Source: Cyrtodaria siliqua
Lineage: Eukaryota; Mollusca; Bivalvia; Adapedonta; Hiatellidae
DNA length: 64,000 nucleotides
Direction of reading: 5' to 3'
Assembly: GCA_037043455.1 (NCBI GenBank)
Contig: JAWPHD010003270.1
Coordinates: 131,501 to 195,500, forward strand
Of the stretch, positions 23,560 through 35,553 are shown piece by piece. Below the pieces are notes generated by a model that was given only the letters and a program-made list of their open reading frames with translations, made no database searches and was not told the origin of the DNA. Position numbers and translations under genes: made by a program. How positions within the stretch are numbered: the first letter of the stretch is position 1; the number at the start of each line of letters is the position of its first letter.

Positions 23560-24303
23560 AAATAGATGTAAAAAATGATAAAAATGAAAAACGACGTATT
23601 CTCTCCACCTAGGACCATGTTCACAAATCTCTGTGTGAGGGTTCCTGTATAGTTTCATATTACATTGTAATTTGCTGCTCGGTGCCTTAATTGATAACTG
23701 TAATTTTCTGTTATGCAGATATCTCTTTAAACATTTATTTAATAACATTTGCATATACCTTACAATGTTTTTCAAATATTGTTTTTATTATTACCTACAA
23801 AAATGCTTAACTCCTTTGTCATGCCATTGCTTATAAAAATATTCCATGCTCACCAATTAGACTATTATGGTTTAAAAACAGTGAGCTTGATAAGAATCAA
23901 CATTTTTCGGTTGGATTATTACAGTCCAATAGCATTGTTTAAGCTGAAAGAACGTCTTCCAAAAAGGGTTGTTATTTTTGCTATCACTGATTTTGCATAA
24001 AGTTTCCCAAGATGTATAATATCTTTTAATTGTATAGTGTGTTTTATTGCATGCTGCTATACTCCAAGAGAGAGTCTTCTTATCCATGTTGATTTTAATA
24101 CATTTATAAATGCTTTAAGGTTTATCATTTCCAGTCCACCCTCATTAAATTGTTTAATCATTATACTACTTTTTGTTTTAGCTGATCCTTTCCATAAAAG
24201 TCATAAAGCATGTCATTGTTTTTTTTTGAAAATAGAATCTCCTGGGATTGGAATTGACATAAATAAATGGTTAAAAGTTGGTATCAATATAGAAGTATAA
24301 TTC
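23560..24303 (-). pseudogene. LINE reverse-transcriptase ORF, decayed C-terminal fragment
   Basis: On the minus strand, in several frames, are signatures of the C-terminal region of a LINE-type polymerase protein: IPTFNHLFMSIPIPGDSIFK near 24280-24220, IMIKQFNEGGLEMINLKAF followed by LKSTWIRRL near 24165-24070, DSKNNNPFWK near 23960 and YKQWHDKGVKHF near 23830. These lie in the order expected, separated by frameshifts and stops. The fragment lacks the catalytic polymerase core, as expected for a 5'-truncated copy. Repeat D1 begins immediately upstream of it at 24315. Open frames on the + strand here are shadows. Confidence 0.75.
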
Positions 24304-24314
24304 ATGAAACAAAA

Positions 24315-24450
24315 CAATTTGAATAAATAATAGTGTATTCAATTGCCCAATACGTCTGTTATTAAATAAATCACACATTACGTATCTATGGTGCGCCATC
24401 GTAAATACCGTGTTTTTGCCATCTCAGGTTCCTAATGTGTTGGTAGGATT
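24315..24450 (+). repeat. Dispersed repeat family D1, copy 2
   Basis: GTGTATTCAATTGCCCAATAC, CTATGGTGCGCCATCGTAAAT and TTTTGCCATCTCAGG match 9765-9915 in order and orientation. Confidence 0.65.
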
Positions 24451-25319
24451 GCTCTTCAGTTAAACTAAAATAATCTCAAAGACTCATGCTGACATAATTT
24501 GATGATGTACTTCTGTATTTTCCTTCGTGACCCCGGCCCCGAGTCTGGGATAAAATAACGATTGAAAGATACTCTTTACAAATCGTTAATATAACATACA
24601 TGATGACACAGTCCTATTTTTACCACATCTGTGACTCCCTGTCCCTGAGCCCCTGTGGCAAACATTTAAAAACTCACTACATATATGATACGTCCCGAGC
24701 ACCTTTATAGCTCTACACAATTTTAAAACGAAATGTTAGTACGTAGAAGTACGTTTATTGTACGTGGTTTTACAATTTTGCTCAGCCATCCATGCCTCAG
24801 GGGTCTAATACATTTATTTAAAAAGATGCACATCTACAACCTCGTGATAATACAAACGGTTTACTGTGTTCTATGAAAGCTGCATTTCCTGCTTGACTTT
24901 TATACTTATTTTAACTTATTTGTAATATTGTGATTTACCCAAACTTGCTGAGTTATCATGTGTATGCATAGCTGGATCGAACTATGGCGATATATATGTG
25001 ATAAAGGGTTAATAACGTGAAACACGTCACGTGGTTGTGGGGTTTGATAATGAATAAATAACACGCCAGTTACCGAGTAGTTCAATATATAAAGACGGTG
25101 TCGTTAACAATTTGATATTGTCAATAATGCGCGGTCCCATTCTAAGATATATATAAATGGTCCATTTAGAAATATCCTAGGTATACGGACCAAGGGCGTA
25201 TGCCCTGAATCCGCGTCCACATACAAATGACTTACCAATTAACCTTTAGTACTTTGCTCGTTAGGACATGTCATAATTAAATACAATTATTTACTAGTTG
25301 TTTGTATGACTTACTTATA
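24451..25319. other. No gene seen
   Basis: AT-rich sequence without a persuasive exon, RNA gene or repeat structure. Confidence 0.4.
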
Positions 25320-26200
25320 TTGCCTATAAATGCTGCCTTGTTAGTTAGAGAATAGTTCATTTCTGGGATTTCTTTATTTACACTGTCCCGTTTTATTTGG
25401 TTGACATGTGTAAGGTATGGTGCACCCTAGAACATAATTTTTTGCCACTGACCGTTCCAAGGCGGTAGCCCTATTGTCAAGCCTTTTGTGTTTGTGATGT
25501 CTTTTTTGGCCTTTTTTCATCTTTAAATGTGTTCTTTGTGCATGTGTGTGTTTGTGGTTGACTGTCGTCCTTGAATGCTGCTTTTCCTGTTCGGTTTTTA
25601 TATCTATATTCAACGAACAGTCATCGTACATTAGTTTGTTCGTATTTATTTTTGAAATCTTCTCTAATCTTTAGTAAGTGCTAATAAAAAAAGGTAATCA
25701 ATTTTTCTCTAGTTTCTTCTTTAAGTCACCGCTAGCAAAACCGTAAATATTGCTCAGTAATAAATAAACGACCTGTTTAATGGTTAATTACATTCGATAC
25801 CATTGCCGTTTACATTCAAATATATATTTATAAAAATTGTTTGACTTCCAATGTTCAAAGGTGTACACGAATCGGAATAGTATATATTGACTAGAACAAT
25901 GTTCCACGGAACACTTGTGTCGTTTGCCGGGTGCTTATTTGACCAACTACAATCTAACTATAAATAAAGATATACAAATCGAACAGGAAAAGCAGCATTC
26001 AAGGACGACAGTCAACCACAATGGCAATGTTAACAAAGAATAAAGACATATGACGTCACAAACACAAAAGGGTTGACAATAGGGCTACCGCCTTGGAACG
26101 GTCAGTGGCAAAAAAGACCGCTAGGGGTTTAAACCAGGTTCTAGGGTGCACCAAATCTCACGCTTACCCTATAAAGTTAGACAACACGGGATGCAATCCT
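25320..26200. mobile_element. Inverted-pair repeat F, locus 1
   Basis: A segment at 25372-25620 (+) contains GTGCACCCTAGAAC, CCACTGACCGTTCCAAGGCGG, TAGCCCTATTGTCAA and CTTGAATGCTGCTTTTCCTG. The same sequence recurs in reverse at about 25968-26175, with some 340 bp between arms. Other arms lie at 54355-54795, 59690-60060 and 63235-64000. The pairs have the same orientation each time (+ arm then - arm), as expected of a foldback element. No protein is encoded. Confidence 0.75.
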
Positions 26201-26229
26201 TCATGAATTATGGAGCAGTATGTTTTTAA

Positions 26230-27480
26230 AGTGTTAAAGTTTATGTGAAGGGCATAAATCCGCATTGGATAATTGATAAGGAAGAGCTGTATAAAGTTGC
26301 ATGACCACAGGTCAATGTTTTGCAAATTCATGAGCTATGGTTGGTTGTAGGTTAAAGTTTTATGAAAAGGAGCATGACTCTGCTGAAATGAAAATCAGAG
26401 TTATTGTACATGTATAACGACATTCCTTCCGTTAAGATGAATATGTGTGTGAAGTTTCAAGAATATTTGTCAAATACTTTTCAAGTTATGGCCAGTTATG
26501 AGCTTGGTTAGGTTGCATTTTAAAATTTTATCAAAAAGGACATAACTCTGCTGAAATGAAAGTCAGAATTATTGGACATGTGTAACGGCATTCCTACAGT
26601 TAAGATGAAATGTGTGTGAAGTTTCATGAACAAGGGTCAAATACATTTCAAGTATAACCGGTTTGGTTGCCGGTTATAGTTTTATGAACAGGGGCATAAC
26701 TCTGCTAAAATGAAAGTCAGAATTATTGGTTATGGGTAACTATATTCTGTGTGGTAAGATGAATATATGTGTGAAGTTTCATGAACATATATCATATACA
26801 CTTCTCAAAACTGCTAACTACACCGCTCACGTTTTGGGTTATATATATCGATGGGTTGAATGTTTTTCAATAAAATAAAAAGGAAATACCAATTCAATCA
26901 TTTTTACATCATTTCATTTTATTTTTCATCATGGGCAATGCTAGAACTAAACCACAATAAGCAATTACAAACGACCCATGTAAACACTAAAGTCACACTT
27001 TTATGAACAAGAAATGAAAAGTGTGACTTAATTGTTTACATGGGTCGTTTGTAATTGCTTATTGTGGTTTAGTTCTAGCATTGCCCATGAAAAAAATAAA
27101 ATGAAATGATGTAAAAATGATTGAATTGGTATTTCCTTTTTATTTTATTGAAAAACATTCAACCCATCGATATATATAACCCTAAACGTAGCGGTGTAGT
27201 TAGCAGTTTTGAGAAGTGTACTGTTTAAGTTATGGCTAGTTATGAGCCTGGTTAGGTTGCCGGTTAAAGCTTTATGAAAGGGGGCATAACTCTGTGAAAT
27301 TGAAAGTCAAAGTTATTTTAGCGGTGTAACATCATTCCATAGGTTAAGATGAAGATGTGTATTAAGATTCATGAACATATATCAAGGTATGGTCAATGTT
27401 AGGTTGCAGGTTAAAGTGTGACGGACGACGACGATAGACGACTGACGAGGGACAAAGTGATCCCTAAGTGTCTAAGCGAC
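26230..27480 (+). repeat. Degenerate dispersed repeat D4 with internal tandem subunits
   Basis: Three or more diverged subunits of about 200 bp contain GGGGCATAACTCTGCTGAAA, TGAAAGTCAGAATTATTGG, GTTAAGATGAA and GTGTGTGAAGTTTCATGAAC. It ends GACGGACGACGACGATAGACG ... CAAAGTGATCCCTAAGTGTC. Reverse-orientation relatives occur at 40490-40790 and 46990-47245. A palindromic MITE sits inside it. Confidence 0.75.
26799..27218. mobile_element. 420-bp palindromic Tc1/mariner-type MITE
   Basis: Arms of about 203 bp (26799-27002 and 27017-27218) are almost perfectly complementary around a 14-nt loop. TA flanks both ends (26797-26798, 27219-27220). The uninterrupted D4 sequence elsewhere (GTCAAATACTTTTCAAGTTATGG) shows the insertion was at a TA. 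The ends read CACTTCTCAAAACTGCTAAC, closely like the Tc1 element ends at 2035 (CACTRGTCAAAATTGCTAAC). It encodes nothing; a Tc1-family transposase could mobilise it. Confidence 0.92.
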
Positions 27481-27744
27481 ACAAAAAGCAGTCTGCTTGT
27501 GGTATGTCTTTTAGGCAATGCAACACCTCTGTACCAATCTTGACGCCCCGAGAGAAAGAAAAATGTCCGGAGAATTGGCTTGGAGTGGCAACTGTACCAT
27601 GTTGTCCTCCTGTATACTTTTTGGACAGGTTGGCTTTTGTGGACCGGTACATTGTCATGCGAAAGACCAATGCCTCTTACAGAGTATGAAAGGAGAAATT
27701 TGGAAAAGCCTGAACACGATAAATATAGAAAATAATGCAGTCTC

Positions 27745-27830
27745 GATTTGATTGAGACTGTTCATGAACCTTAGTGAAAAAATGTTTGTTACCGTTCACG
27801 CCCTATAGCATCGGGTGAGCAGAACTCAAT
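27745..27830 (+). repeat. Short dispersed repeat D3, copy 2
   Basis: GATTGAGACTGTTCATGAACC then GTTCACGCCCTATAGCATCGG, matching 19830-19915. Confidence 0.55.
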
Positions 27831-29324
27831 ATTTAAAATATCAACAGTACGAACGTTTCAACCATCCTGAAGATGGTATGCATACGACGTTGACATGAAA
27901 CCTTCGATGGTATTTTCATGCCATCCCATGGCCAGCAGCGCATGATCCCAATTTCGAACTAAATGCTTTGCCCAAAACGATAAAACAATGGGCGAAATAA
28001 ATAAAATGGGATTTAGCTGGAAGCAGAGGTAAGGAAGCCTGCGTATCTCAAGCAACGGTCAAAAGGCTAAATTTAAAAAACAGACAACATATCCTAAGGT
28101 CATTAAACCATACTCAGAGCCTTAAAAGGCTGGAGTGGTGGAACCACCTATTCGAATTAAAGTAAGAAGACAACGTCTTTGAGAGAATGTACATTTCAGG
28201 TGTACATTTGCTGAGCAGGTCCTTTGGAATTGAAAAATACCCCAGGCCTTTCATGACCCATTCGCAACATCTCGTACAATGCTTCGCAGCCGGATCCCGA
28301 AGAATGACGGGATTGCCGAGTTTTCACGATTGCTCTTGACCTTTACGCGTCCATCGCTTGTTTTCTATCGGACTTTAAGGCTAAAATCAATAACACCTAT
28401 GTCTCTTCTACCATCAATAACTCAGACATTCGATTGTTGTTAGTTTTAGGATTTCTTTTGCGCATTTCACGCAGTTAACCTTTTACTGAAAAGAAAAACA
28501 ACTTTTGTTTTGATTTCTTTATTATTCATCGTTTTTACAAAGTTTAACTTTATTATCATCATAAAATGAATATATTGTATTTGATGAGAGTCAATATATA
28601 TATATTAATTGTTATTAAAAATTGATATGGCAACGCATTTCAAATAATAAATCAGTGCATTGAAATATATACTAAATAAGAAAAATAAGCGCACCTCAAA
28701 CATTTCCGCTCTGTAATGTATATACGGAACATTTAATTCCGTGAAATATTCAAGAGAAATCCCAAGCTGTTTTGTAAAATAAGGGTTGCAGCTAATTCGA
28801 AAAAGGACTAAACTGTGCTGCTGTAGACGTTTTAAAAACAGTGCACTTTGTAACACGAATTTCCTAAATGTTGAACTTCCGCTTTGACAATTTGATCCAC
28901 TTCAATACTGTATTTAACGTAAAGAGATTGAATTTTTTTTTTCTAAGATTGCTCACCTGATTGAGCCAAACTCGTATTCTATCAATAATGAAACTTTGAA
29001 GTGATACTATTTAGTAAGTTATATTTTTTATAAGTCTTTTGTTTTCCGAAGGAAAAATTCTAATGTTGCAATGCACCATTCGATTAACAGCAACATATTA
29101 TACATACAATATAAAATGGAACTTCATGAGGAGCGTCTCTTTTTTCCTTTATTATAATATCTCTCTGCATGTATGATTTTATGAATACTAAAGTAAAAAT
29201 ATCATTCATTATGACAGAATTACAATAATAATGGCACAGTTTTCAATGTATTCAATAATACAATGACATACTGTAATTATAACACAATGTTTAGCGTTAA
29301 AGTCAACACAAATACGTTCTGCGC
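27831..29324. other. No gene seen
   Basis: AT-rich in its second half. No exon with supporting splice sites stands out; open frames are under 85 codons and unremarkable. Confidence 0.4.
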
Positions 29325-32300
29325 TTGTTAATTGTCTACTCGAGGTATAGACTGACTATGTTCTATTGTTTGTTTATGGTTATAATATGTTAGACAACAC
29401 TAGCTATCATCTAATTGTCTACTCGTGGTATAGACTGGCTATATCCTATTGTTTGTTCATGGTAATAATATGTTAGACAACATTAGCTATCATCTAATTG
29501 TCTACTCGTGGTATAGACTGGCTATGTCCTATTGTTTGTTCATGGTTATAATATGTTAGACAACACTAGCTATCATCTAATTGTCTACTCGTGGTATAGA
29601 CTGGCTATGTCCTATTGTTTGTTTATGGTTGTAATATGTTAGACAACACTAGCTATCATCTAATTGTCTGCTCGTGGTATAGACTGGCTATGTCCTATTG
29701 TTTGTTTATGGTTATAATATGTTAGAGAACACTAGCTATCATCTAATTGTCTCCTCGTGGTATAGACTGGCAATGTCCTATTGTTTGTTTATGGTTATTA
29801 TATGTTAGACAACACTAGCTATCATCTAATTGTCTACTCGTGGTATAGACTGGCTATGTCCTATTGTTTGTTTATGGTTATAATATGTTAGACAACACTA
29901 GCTATCATCTAATTGTCTACTCGAGGTATAAACCGGCTATGTCCTATTGTTGGTTTATGCCTATAATATGTTAGACAACACTAGCTATCATCTAATTGTC
30001 TACTCGAGAGATAGACTGGCTATGTCCTATTGTTGGTTTATGGTTATAATATGTTAGACAACACTAGCTATCATCTAACTGTCTACTCGAGGTATAGACC
30101 GGCTATGTCCTATTGTTGGTTCATGGTTATAATATGTTAGACAACACTAGCTATCATCTAATTGTGTACTCGTGGTATAGACTGGCTATGTCCTATTGTT
30201 GGTTTATGGCTATAATATGTTAAACAACACTAGCTATCATCTAATTGTCTACTCGAGGTATAGACTGGCTATGTCCTATTGTTGTTTTATGGCTATAATA
30301 TGTTAGACAACACTAGCTATCATCTAATTGTCTACTCGAGGTATAGACTGGCTATGTCCTATTGATTGTTTATGGTTATAATATGTTAGACAACACTAGC
30401 TATCATCTAAGTGTCTACTCGAGGTACAGACCGGCTATGTCCTATTGTTGGTTTATGGTTATAATATGTTAGACAACACTAGATATCATCTAACTGTCTA
30501 CTCGAGGTATAGACCGGCTATGTCCTATTGTTTGTTCATGGTTATAATATGTTAGACAACACTAGCTATCATCTAATTGTCTACTCGAGGTATAGACTGG
30601 CTATGTCCTATTGTTTGTTTATGGTCATAATATGTTAGACAATACTAGCTATTATCTAATTGTCTACTCGTGGTATAGACTGGCTATGTCCTATTGTTTG
30701 TTCATGGTTATAATATGTTAGACAACACTAGCTATCATCTAATTGTCTACTCGAGGTTTAGACTGGCTATGTCCTATTGTTTGTTTATGGCTATAATATG
30801 TTAGACAACACTAGCTATTATCTAATTGTCTACTCGTGGTATAGACCGGCTATGTCCTATTGTTTGTTCATGGTTATAATATGTTAGACAACACTAGCTA
30901 TCATGTAATTGTCTACTCGAGGTATAGACTGACTATGTCCTATTGTTGGTTTATGGTTATAATATGTTAGACAACACTAGCTATCATCTAATTGTCTACT
31001 CGAGGTATAGACTGGCTATGTCCTATTGTTTGTTCATGGCTATAATATGTTAGACAACACTAGCTATCATCTAATTGTCTACTCGTGGTATAGACCGGCT
31101 ATGTCCTATTGTTTGTCATGGTTATAATATGTTAGACAACACTAGCTATCATCTAATTGTCTACTCGAGGTAAAGACTGACTATGTCCTATTGTTTGTTT
31201 ATGGTTATAATATGTTAGACAACACTAGCTATCATCTAATTGTCTACTCGTGGTATAGACTGGCTATGTCCTATTTTTGTTTATGGTTATAATATTTAAG
31301 ACAACACTAGCTATCATCTAATTGTCTACTCGAGGTATAGACCGGCTATGTCCTATTGTTTGTTTATGGTTATAATATGTTAGACAACACTAGCTATCAT
31401 CTAACTGTCTACTCGTGGTATAGACCGGCTATGTCCTATTGTTTGTTTATTGTTATAATATGTTAGACAACACTAGCTATCATATAATTGTCTACTCGTG
31501 GTATAGACCGGCTATGTCCTATTGTTTGTTCATGGTTATAATATGTTAGACAACACTAGCTATCATCTAATTGTCTACTCGTGGTACAGACCGGCTATGT
31601 CCTATTGTTTGTTTATGGTTATAATATGTTAGACAACACTAGCTATCATCTAATTGTCTACTCGTGGTATAGACTGGCTATATCCAATTGTTTGTTCATG
31701 GTTATAATATGTTAGACAACACTAGCTATCATCTAATTGTCTACCCGAGGTATAGACTGGCTATGTCCTATTGTTTGTTCATGGTTATAATATGTAAGAC
31801 AACACTAGCTATCATCTAATTGTCTACTCGAGGTATAGAATGGCTATGTCCTATTGTTTGATCATGGTTATAATATGTTAGACAACACTAGCTATCATCT
31901 AATTGTCTACTCGTGGTATAGACCGGCTATGTCCTATTGTTTGTTTATGGTTATAATATGTAAGACAACACTAGCTATCATCTAATTGTCTACTCGAGGT
32001 ATAGAATGGCTATGTCCTATTGTTTGATCATGGTTATAATATGTTAGACAACACTAGATATCATCTAACTGTCTACTCGTGGTATAGACCGGCTATGTCC
32101 TATTGTTGGTTCATGGTTATAGTATGTTAGACAACACTAGCTATCATCTAACTGTCTGCTCGAGGTAGAGACTGGCTATGTCCTATTGTTTGTTCATGGT
32201 TATAATATGTTAGACAACACTAGCTATTATCTAATTGTCTACTCGAGGTATAGACCGGCTATGTCCTATTGTTGGTTTATGGTTATAATATGTTAGACAA

Positions 32301-32402
32301 CACTAGCTATCATCTAATTGTCTACTCGAGGTATAGACCGGCTATGTCCTATTGTTTGTTCATGGTTATAATATGTTAGACAGCACTAGATATCCTCTAA
32401 TT
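29325..32402. repeat. Satellite C, 83-bp unit, about 37 copies
   Basis: Each unit reads AATTGTCTACTCG(A/T)GGTATAG, GACYGGCTATGTCCTATTG, then a TTATGGTTATAATATGTTAGA stretch and CAACACTAGCTATCATCT. The spacing of TAGCTATC is 83 bp. Copies are very similar, with a few binary variant sites (CTCGAGG/CTCGTGG, GACTGG/GACCGG, GTTTGTT/GTTGGTT) occurring in mixed combinations. A two-unit block with GTAAGACAAC, ATAGAATGG and TTTGATCATGG repeats exactly 166 bp apart (about 31794 and 31960). The last unit decays at 32385-32402. Confidence 0.96.
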
Positions 32403-32609
32403 AAATAGTCTGATTAAAAAATGTCCCCTTTATTATTATTATTGCCTTCAAACCTAAGTAGTTCAACGCTATTCAGAAAAAGACTGTTTACAAATTTTAA
32501 AATTTTCTAGTACGGAAAGACAGTAGTGGATAAAGATTCATGAACGGGACGTTGAATTTGGTATTACATAAGTTGCTATCTCTTGGATGAATACTAATTT
32601 GTATATATA

Positions 32610-32784
32610 AATCTGGTGTAGCGCCGGCTTATTTACCGCGCATGCGCAGACAATTTTAGAAACATTTTGAGGACGCCATTTTTATTGCAGCTTAGTTGAG
32701 GATCGTGAGCATTTCGATTGAGGATATTAAACGAATAGCATTAGAGCTCGTGAGTAAAGGTTGTCCAAAAGTTCGCGACGAAAG
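32610..32784 (+). promoter_or_regulatory. Candidate CpG promoter and 5' untranslated exon
   Basis: A rare CpG-containing stretch holds the perfect NRF-1-type palindrome GCGCATGCGC at 32638-32647 and a YY1-like GCCATTTT at 32675-32682. It runs into an ATG-free stretch ending GCGACGAAAG|GTAGGT, a strong donor at 32785. I infer a TATA-less promoter and a noncoding first exon on the + strand, possibly of the gene modelled at 35554-39637. Confidence 0.4.
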
Positions 32785-33024
32785 GTAGGTACGTGTATAT
32801 GTTGTGAGTTTTGAGATGATGTATTGGTTAAATGTATTTTTGTCTCAAGCGCTCTCGAATGCCTGAGGCTGAGGCTGTGGTCAGTCGCGATGAACTTCAA
32901 AATTCAGAATGTTGCGTGGAGTTTTGAGAAATGCAAATATGCTTACATGTTTGATGTGGTTAGTGTGTATAAATGTTTGTTTTATAACAGTGTGGTGAAT
33001 ATCTGATCTACTTGTGAAATTGTT

Positions 33025-33430
33025 GATTTTTGTGTTTTTGTGTGAGTGCGCATGCGTCAGTCGACCTTGACCTTGTCAGTTTTGATTGTTTTGGAAGCCA
33101 TCTTAATAGCTGCATTGTTTTGTCGTATTTCAGGAAGTATTCAAGGAGATTTCAGTTGAGATAAGTAGGTGTGATATTCTGTTATTGTGACGGTTGTAAA
33201 TTTAGTAATGAGACAAGAACTTCGGCTACCTGTGAAGATTGTTTACGTTTTGTTATTTTGTGTGAGTGAGCATGCGTGGAAGTCAGAGGTAGGGTTTGCC
33301 CTGTCAGTTATGTTTGCATGGTCGTATTCGAGGAGGTTGCAAGAAAATTTCACTTGATTGCCATTGTAAGTAGATGTGACATTAAGCTATGGTGGCGACT
33401 GTAAAATTTGCAATGAAACAATAAATGCAC
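33025..33430 (+). repeat. Degenerate tandem duplication next to the promoter candidate
   Basis: 33025-33210 and 33245-33430 share TGTGTGAGTGMGCATGCGTSR, GTCAGTT, TGTCGTATT/GGTCGTATT, a GATGTGA-type stretch, TGTGACGGTTGTAAA/TGGCGACTGTAAA and ATGARACAA in the same order. Each contains GCATGCG. The first copy has a good acceptor at TATTTCAG (33133) and a possible donor GTAGGT at 33165, so it may include a small exon. Confidence 0.55.
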
Positions 33431-35520
33431 TTGAGAAATAGCTGTGCGATTGCAAGTGCATAACATTTTTGACGGGGGAGTTGCAGTTTGTTGTTCTCCT
33501 ATGCATATATTGAAGCATCAGTTGGGGATTAAATTAGCATTGACAGTGAGATTAGCTTTTGGCGAATGGGAATCACTGAGTAACACATAGACTCATGCAG
33601 CTTACGAATCACTGGCATTATTTTGCTGTGTAGTACCTAGCAATTTAATCGGGAAACCACGTCTATTTATAGAACATAATGTATGCGCTTTATGGACATG
33701 ATGGAACCAACGGAACCAACGGTCATAGTCTACGGCACGTTATAAGTGGAACCAGTGTATTAGTGAGGCACGCATTTGGATACGTATTTTCGTATTCACT
33801 TTTTGCAACAATTAATGGAATTAAAAAACGAGAAACTCACAATAAATAATATATATATAACTGAACATGAAATAACAAACAAACACATTTTTAAAGCGGA
33901 AAAATAAAAATGAAATAAATCTAGTACGAAAATAAGACCGATTTTGTCAAGCAAACTGATCGAAGATTGGTTTCAACGGTTGAACCGCGCATCTAAAATA
34001 CCTTACCGTTTCGTTGGTCCCGGTACCGTACCGTTTAATTCTAACGGTATCCAACCCTAGTAGTACATAATGTACCACCCAAATGTTGAGAACACAATTC
34101 ATGACTTTTTTGAAGGGAAATACTCCAAAAAATTTTATAGCCCGACGTCCGGTGCTAGTCAAAATTGAAGTCGGGCTTGTAGCAAATTCCATGCAGGTAG
34201 CCCGTCGGGCTAGTCCAAAAATAGTTCCCACTGCCTACATTACACGATCTGTGTATAACAAACACACGGCAGTCAGGCACCTGTAATTAAACATTTATCA
34301 CTGTATACAATATGTGGGTGGGGTAATGCTAAAAAAACAACAAAAAACTCTGTCCTAAATTGTTCAATCTTATCATTGCTACGCTTTCACCCAATGACTA
34401 CTGCCAACACAACTTAAACATACATCAATTGGTCATTAGTAGATAATAATTACTGTTGTTGTTTTTAAACTGTCTCGGTATTTAATGAATTATAATGGGT
34501 TTCTGAATCCGTTAAATCAGAATCAGCTTTAACATAATGAGATGTCGTCAGCTGGGTATAAGTAATAGGTAGAGTCAGGTCTCAGTGAGCTGGTTAATTT
34601 AAATGAATTTCAGTGCAGCAGCAGCTGAAGCTTTTCACGTGCACACACCGCATAACTCACTTTTGAGTTTCAAGTGTTTTAACACGAAGTAGTCCCAATT
34701 TGCACTCACGTGCAGTTACGCGGAAATTGCAGTTGTCTTTTAAAAAACGTTAGCTTAAGCCAATTTTGAATGCAAAAACAACACAGACAATGAATATAGT
34801 AAGTTTATACGTTAAACATCCCCATAGCATTCGTTTTGACTACTACTGGCATATTTTGCATAGCCTAAATCGCTGTTCAAATGTGAAGATCGGAAATTTT
34901 GAGTTTTTTGAAACTGCAAAATTGCCGATTTCTCAAAACGGTCACAGAAAATGGGTAGTCACCAATTTGGCTTAAACTAACAGGAATGATAGATCAGTAC
35001 CTCTACTACCTTTCCTGAAAATTTCGGCAAAATTCATGACTACCCATTTTTTGAGACCGTTTTGAAAGATGCTCACCCTTTTTTGTCACTCAAAACACAC
35101 ATTATTCAAAATGGCGGCTACAAGCTAAATAAGCAAAACTGAAAATCAATAACAGAAATGTAAAACATGAATATTTTCTACTCCCGGACATAGTTATTTC
35201 CTGCCCCGAATAAAATGTCGATAAGTCAACCTTTAAACACTTTTTCTGCCTTTCCTTTAGCATGTTTACGGTAAAAAAATCAGCAGCTCTGGACGCTTAT
35301 TATTAATCGCAACTTTTCTGTAGTCGGCTGTAATTTGTTGTGTTGATTTACGGTTGAATGAACTGTGGATAATTGCAAGTGAATACTTCACAATTCCAGG
35401 ATTTAATGAGCAAAAAGACAGACTTATTAATGTGTTAACTATTGTTATGGTTTAATGATGTAACAAATACTTGTAGAACATGTACAGCTACTAAAAATAC
35501 TACTCAAGCCCGAGTCAAGG
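33431..35520. other. No gene seen; repeat remnants
   Basis: Contains short inverted structures such as 34935-35063 and a segment with repeated GCCCGACG/GTCGGGCTAGTC (34140-34215) that looks like mobile-element debris. The open frames at 33947-34286 and 34766-34975 lie in this debris. Confidence 0.4.
34935..35063. repeat. 27-bp inverted repeat with 75-nt spacer
   Basis: AAAACGGTCACAGAAAATGG on the left (34935-34961) pairs with CCATTTTTTGAGACCGTTTT on the right (35037-35063), with two mismatches, and both arms extend through GTAGTCA/TGACTAC. It may be the core of a small foldback element. Confidence 0.7.
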
Positions 35521-35553
35521 TCATGACATCATGTCATGTAGACCACATGAGTC

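Noticed and set aside
27464..27751. Cys-containing open frames around 27.5 kb
   Set aside because: They span the end of dispersed repeat D4 and its flank, with no domain pattern or splice support.
33947..34286. 94- and 67-codon frames on opposite strands
   Set aside because: They overlap repeated GCCCGACG/GTCGGGCTAG debris and show no conserved motif.
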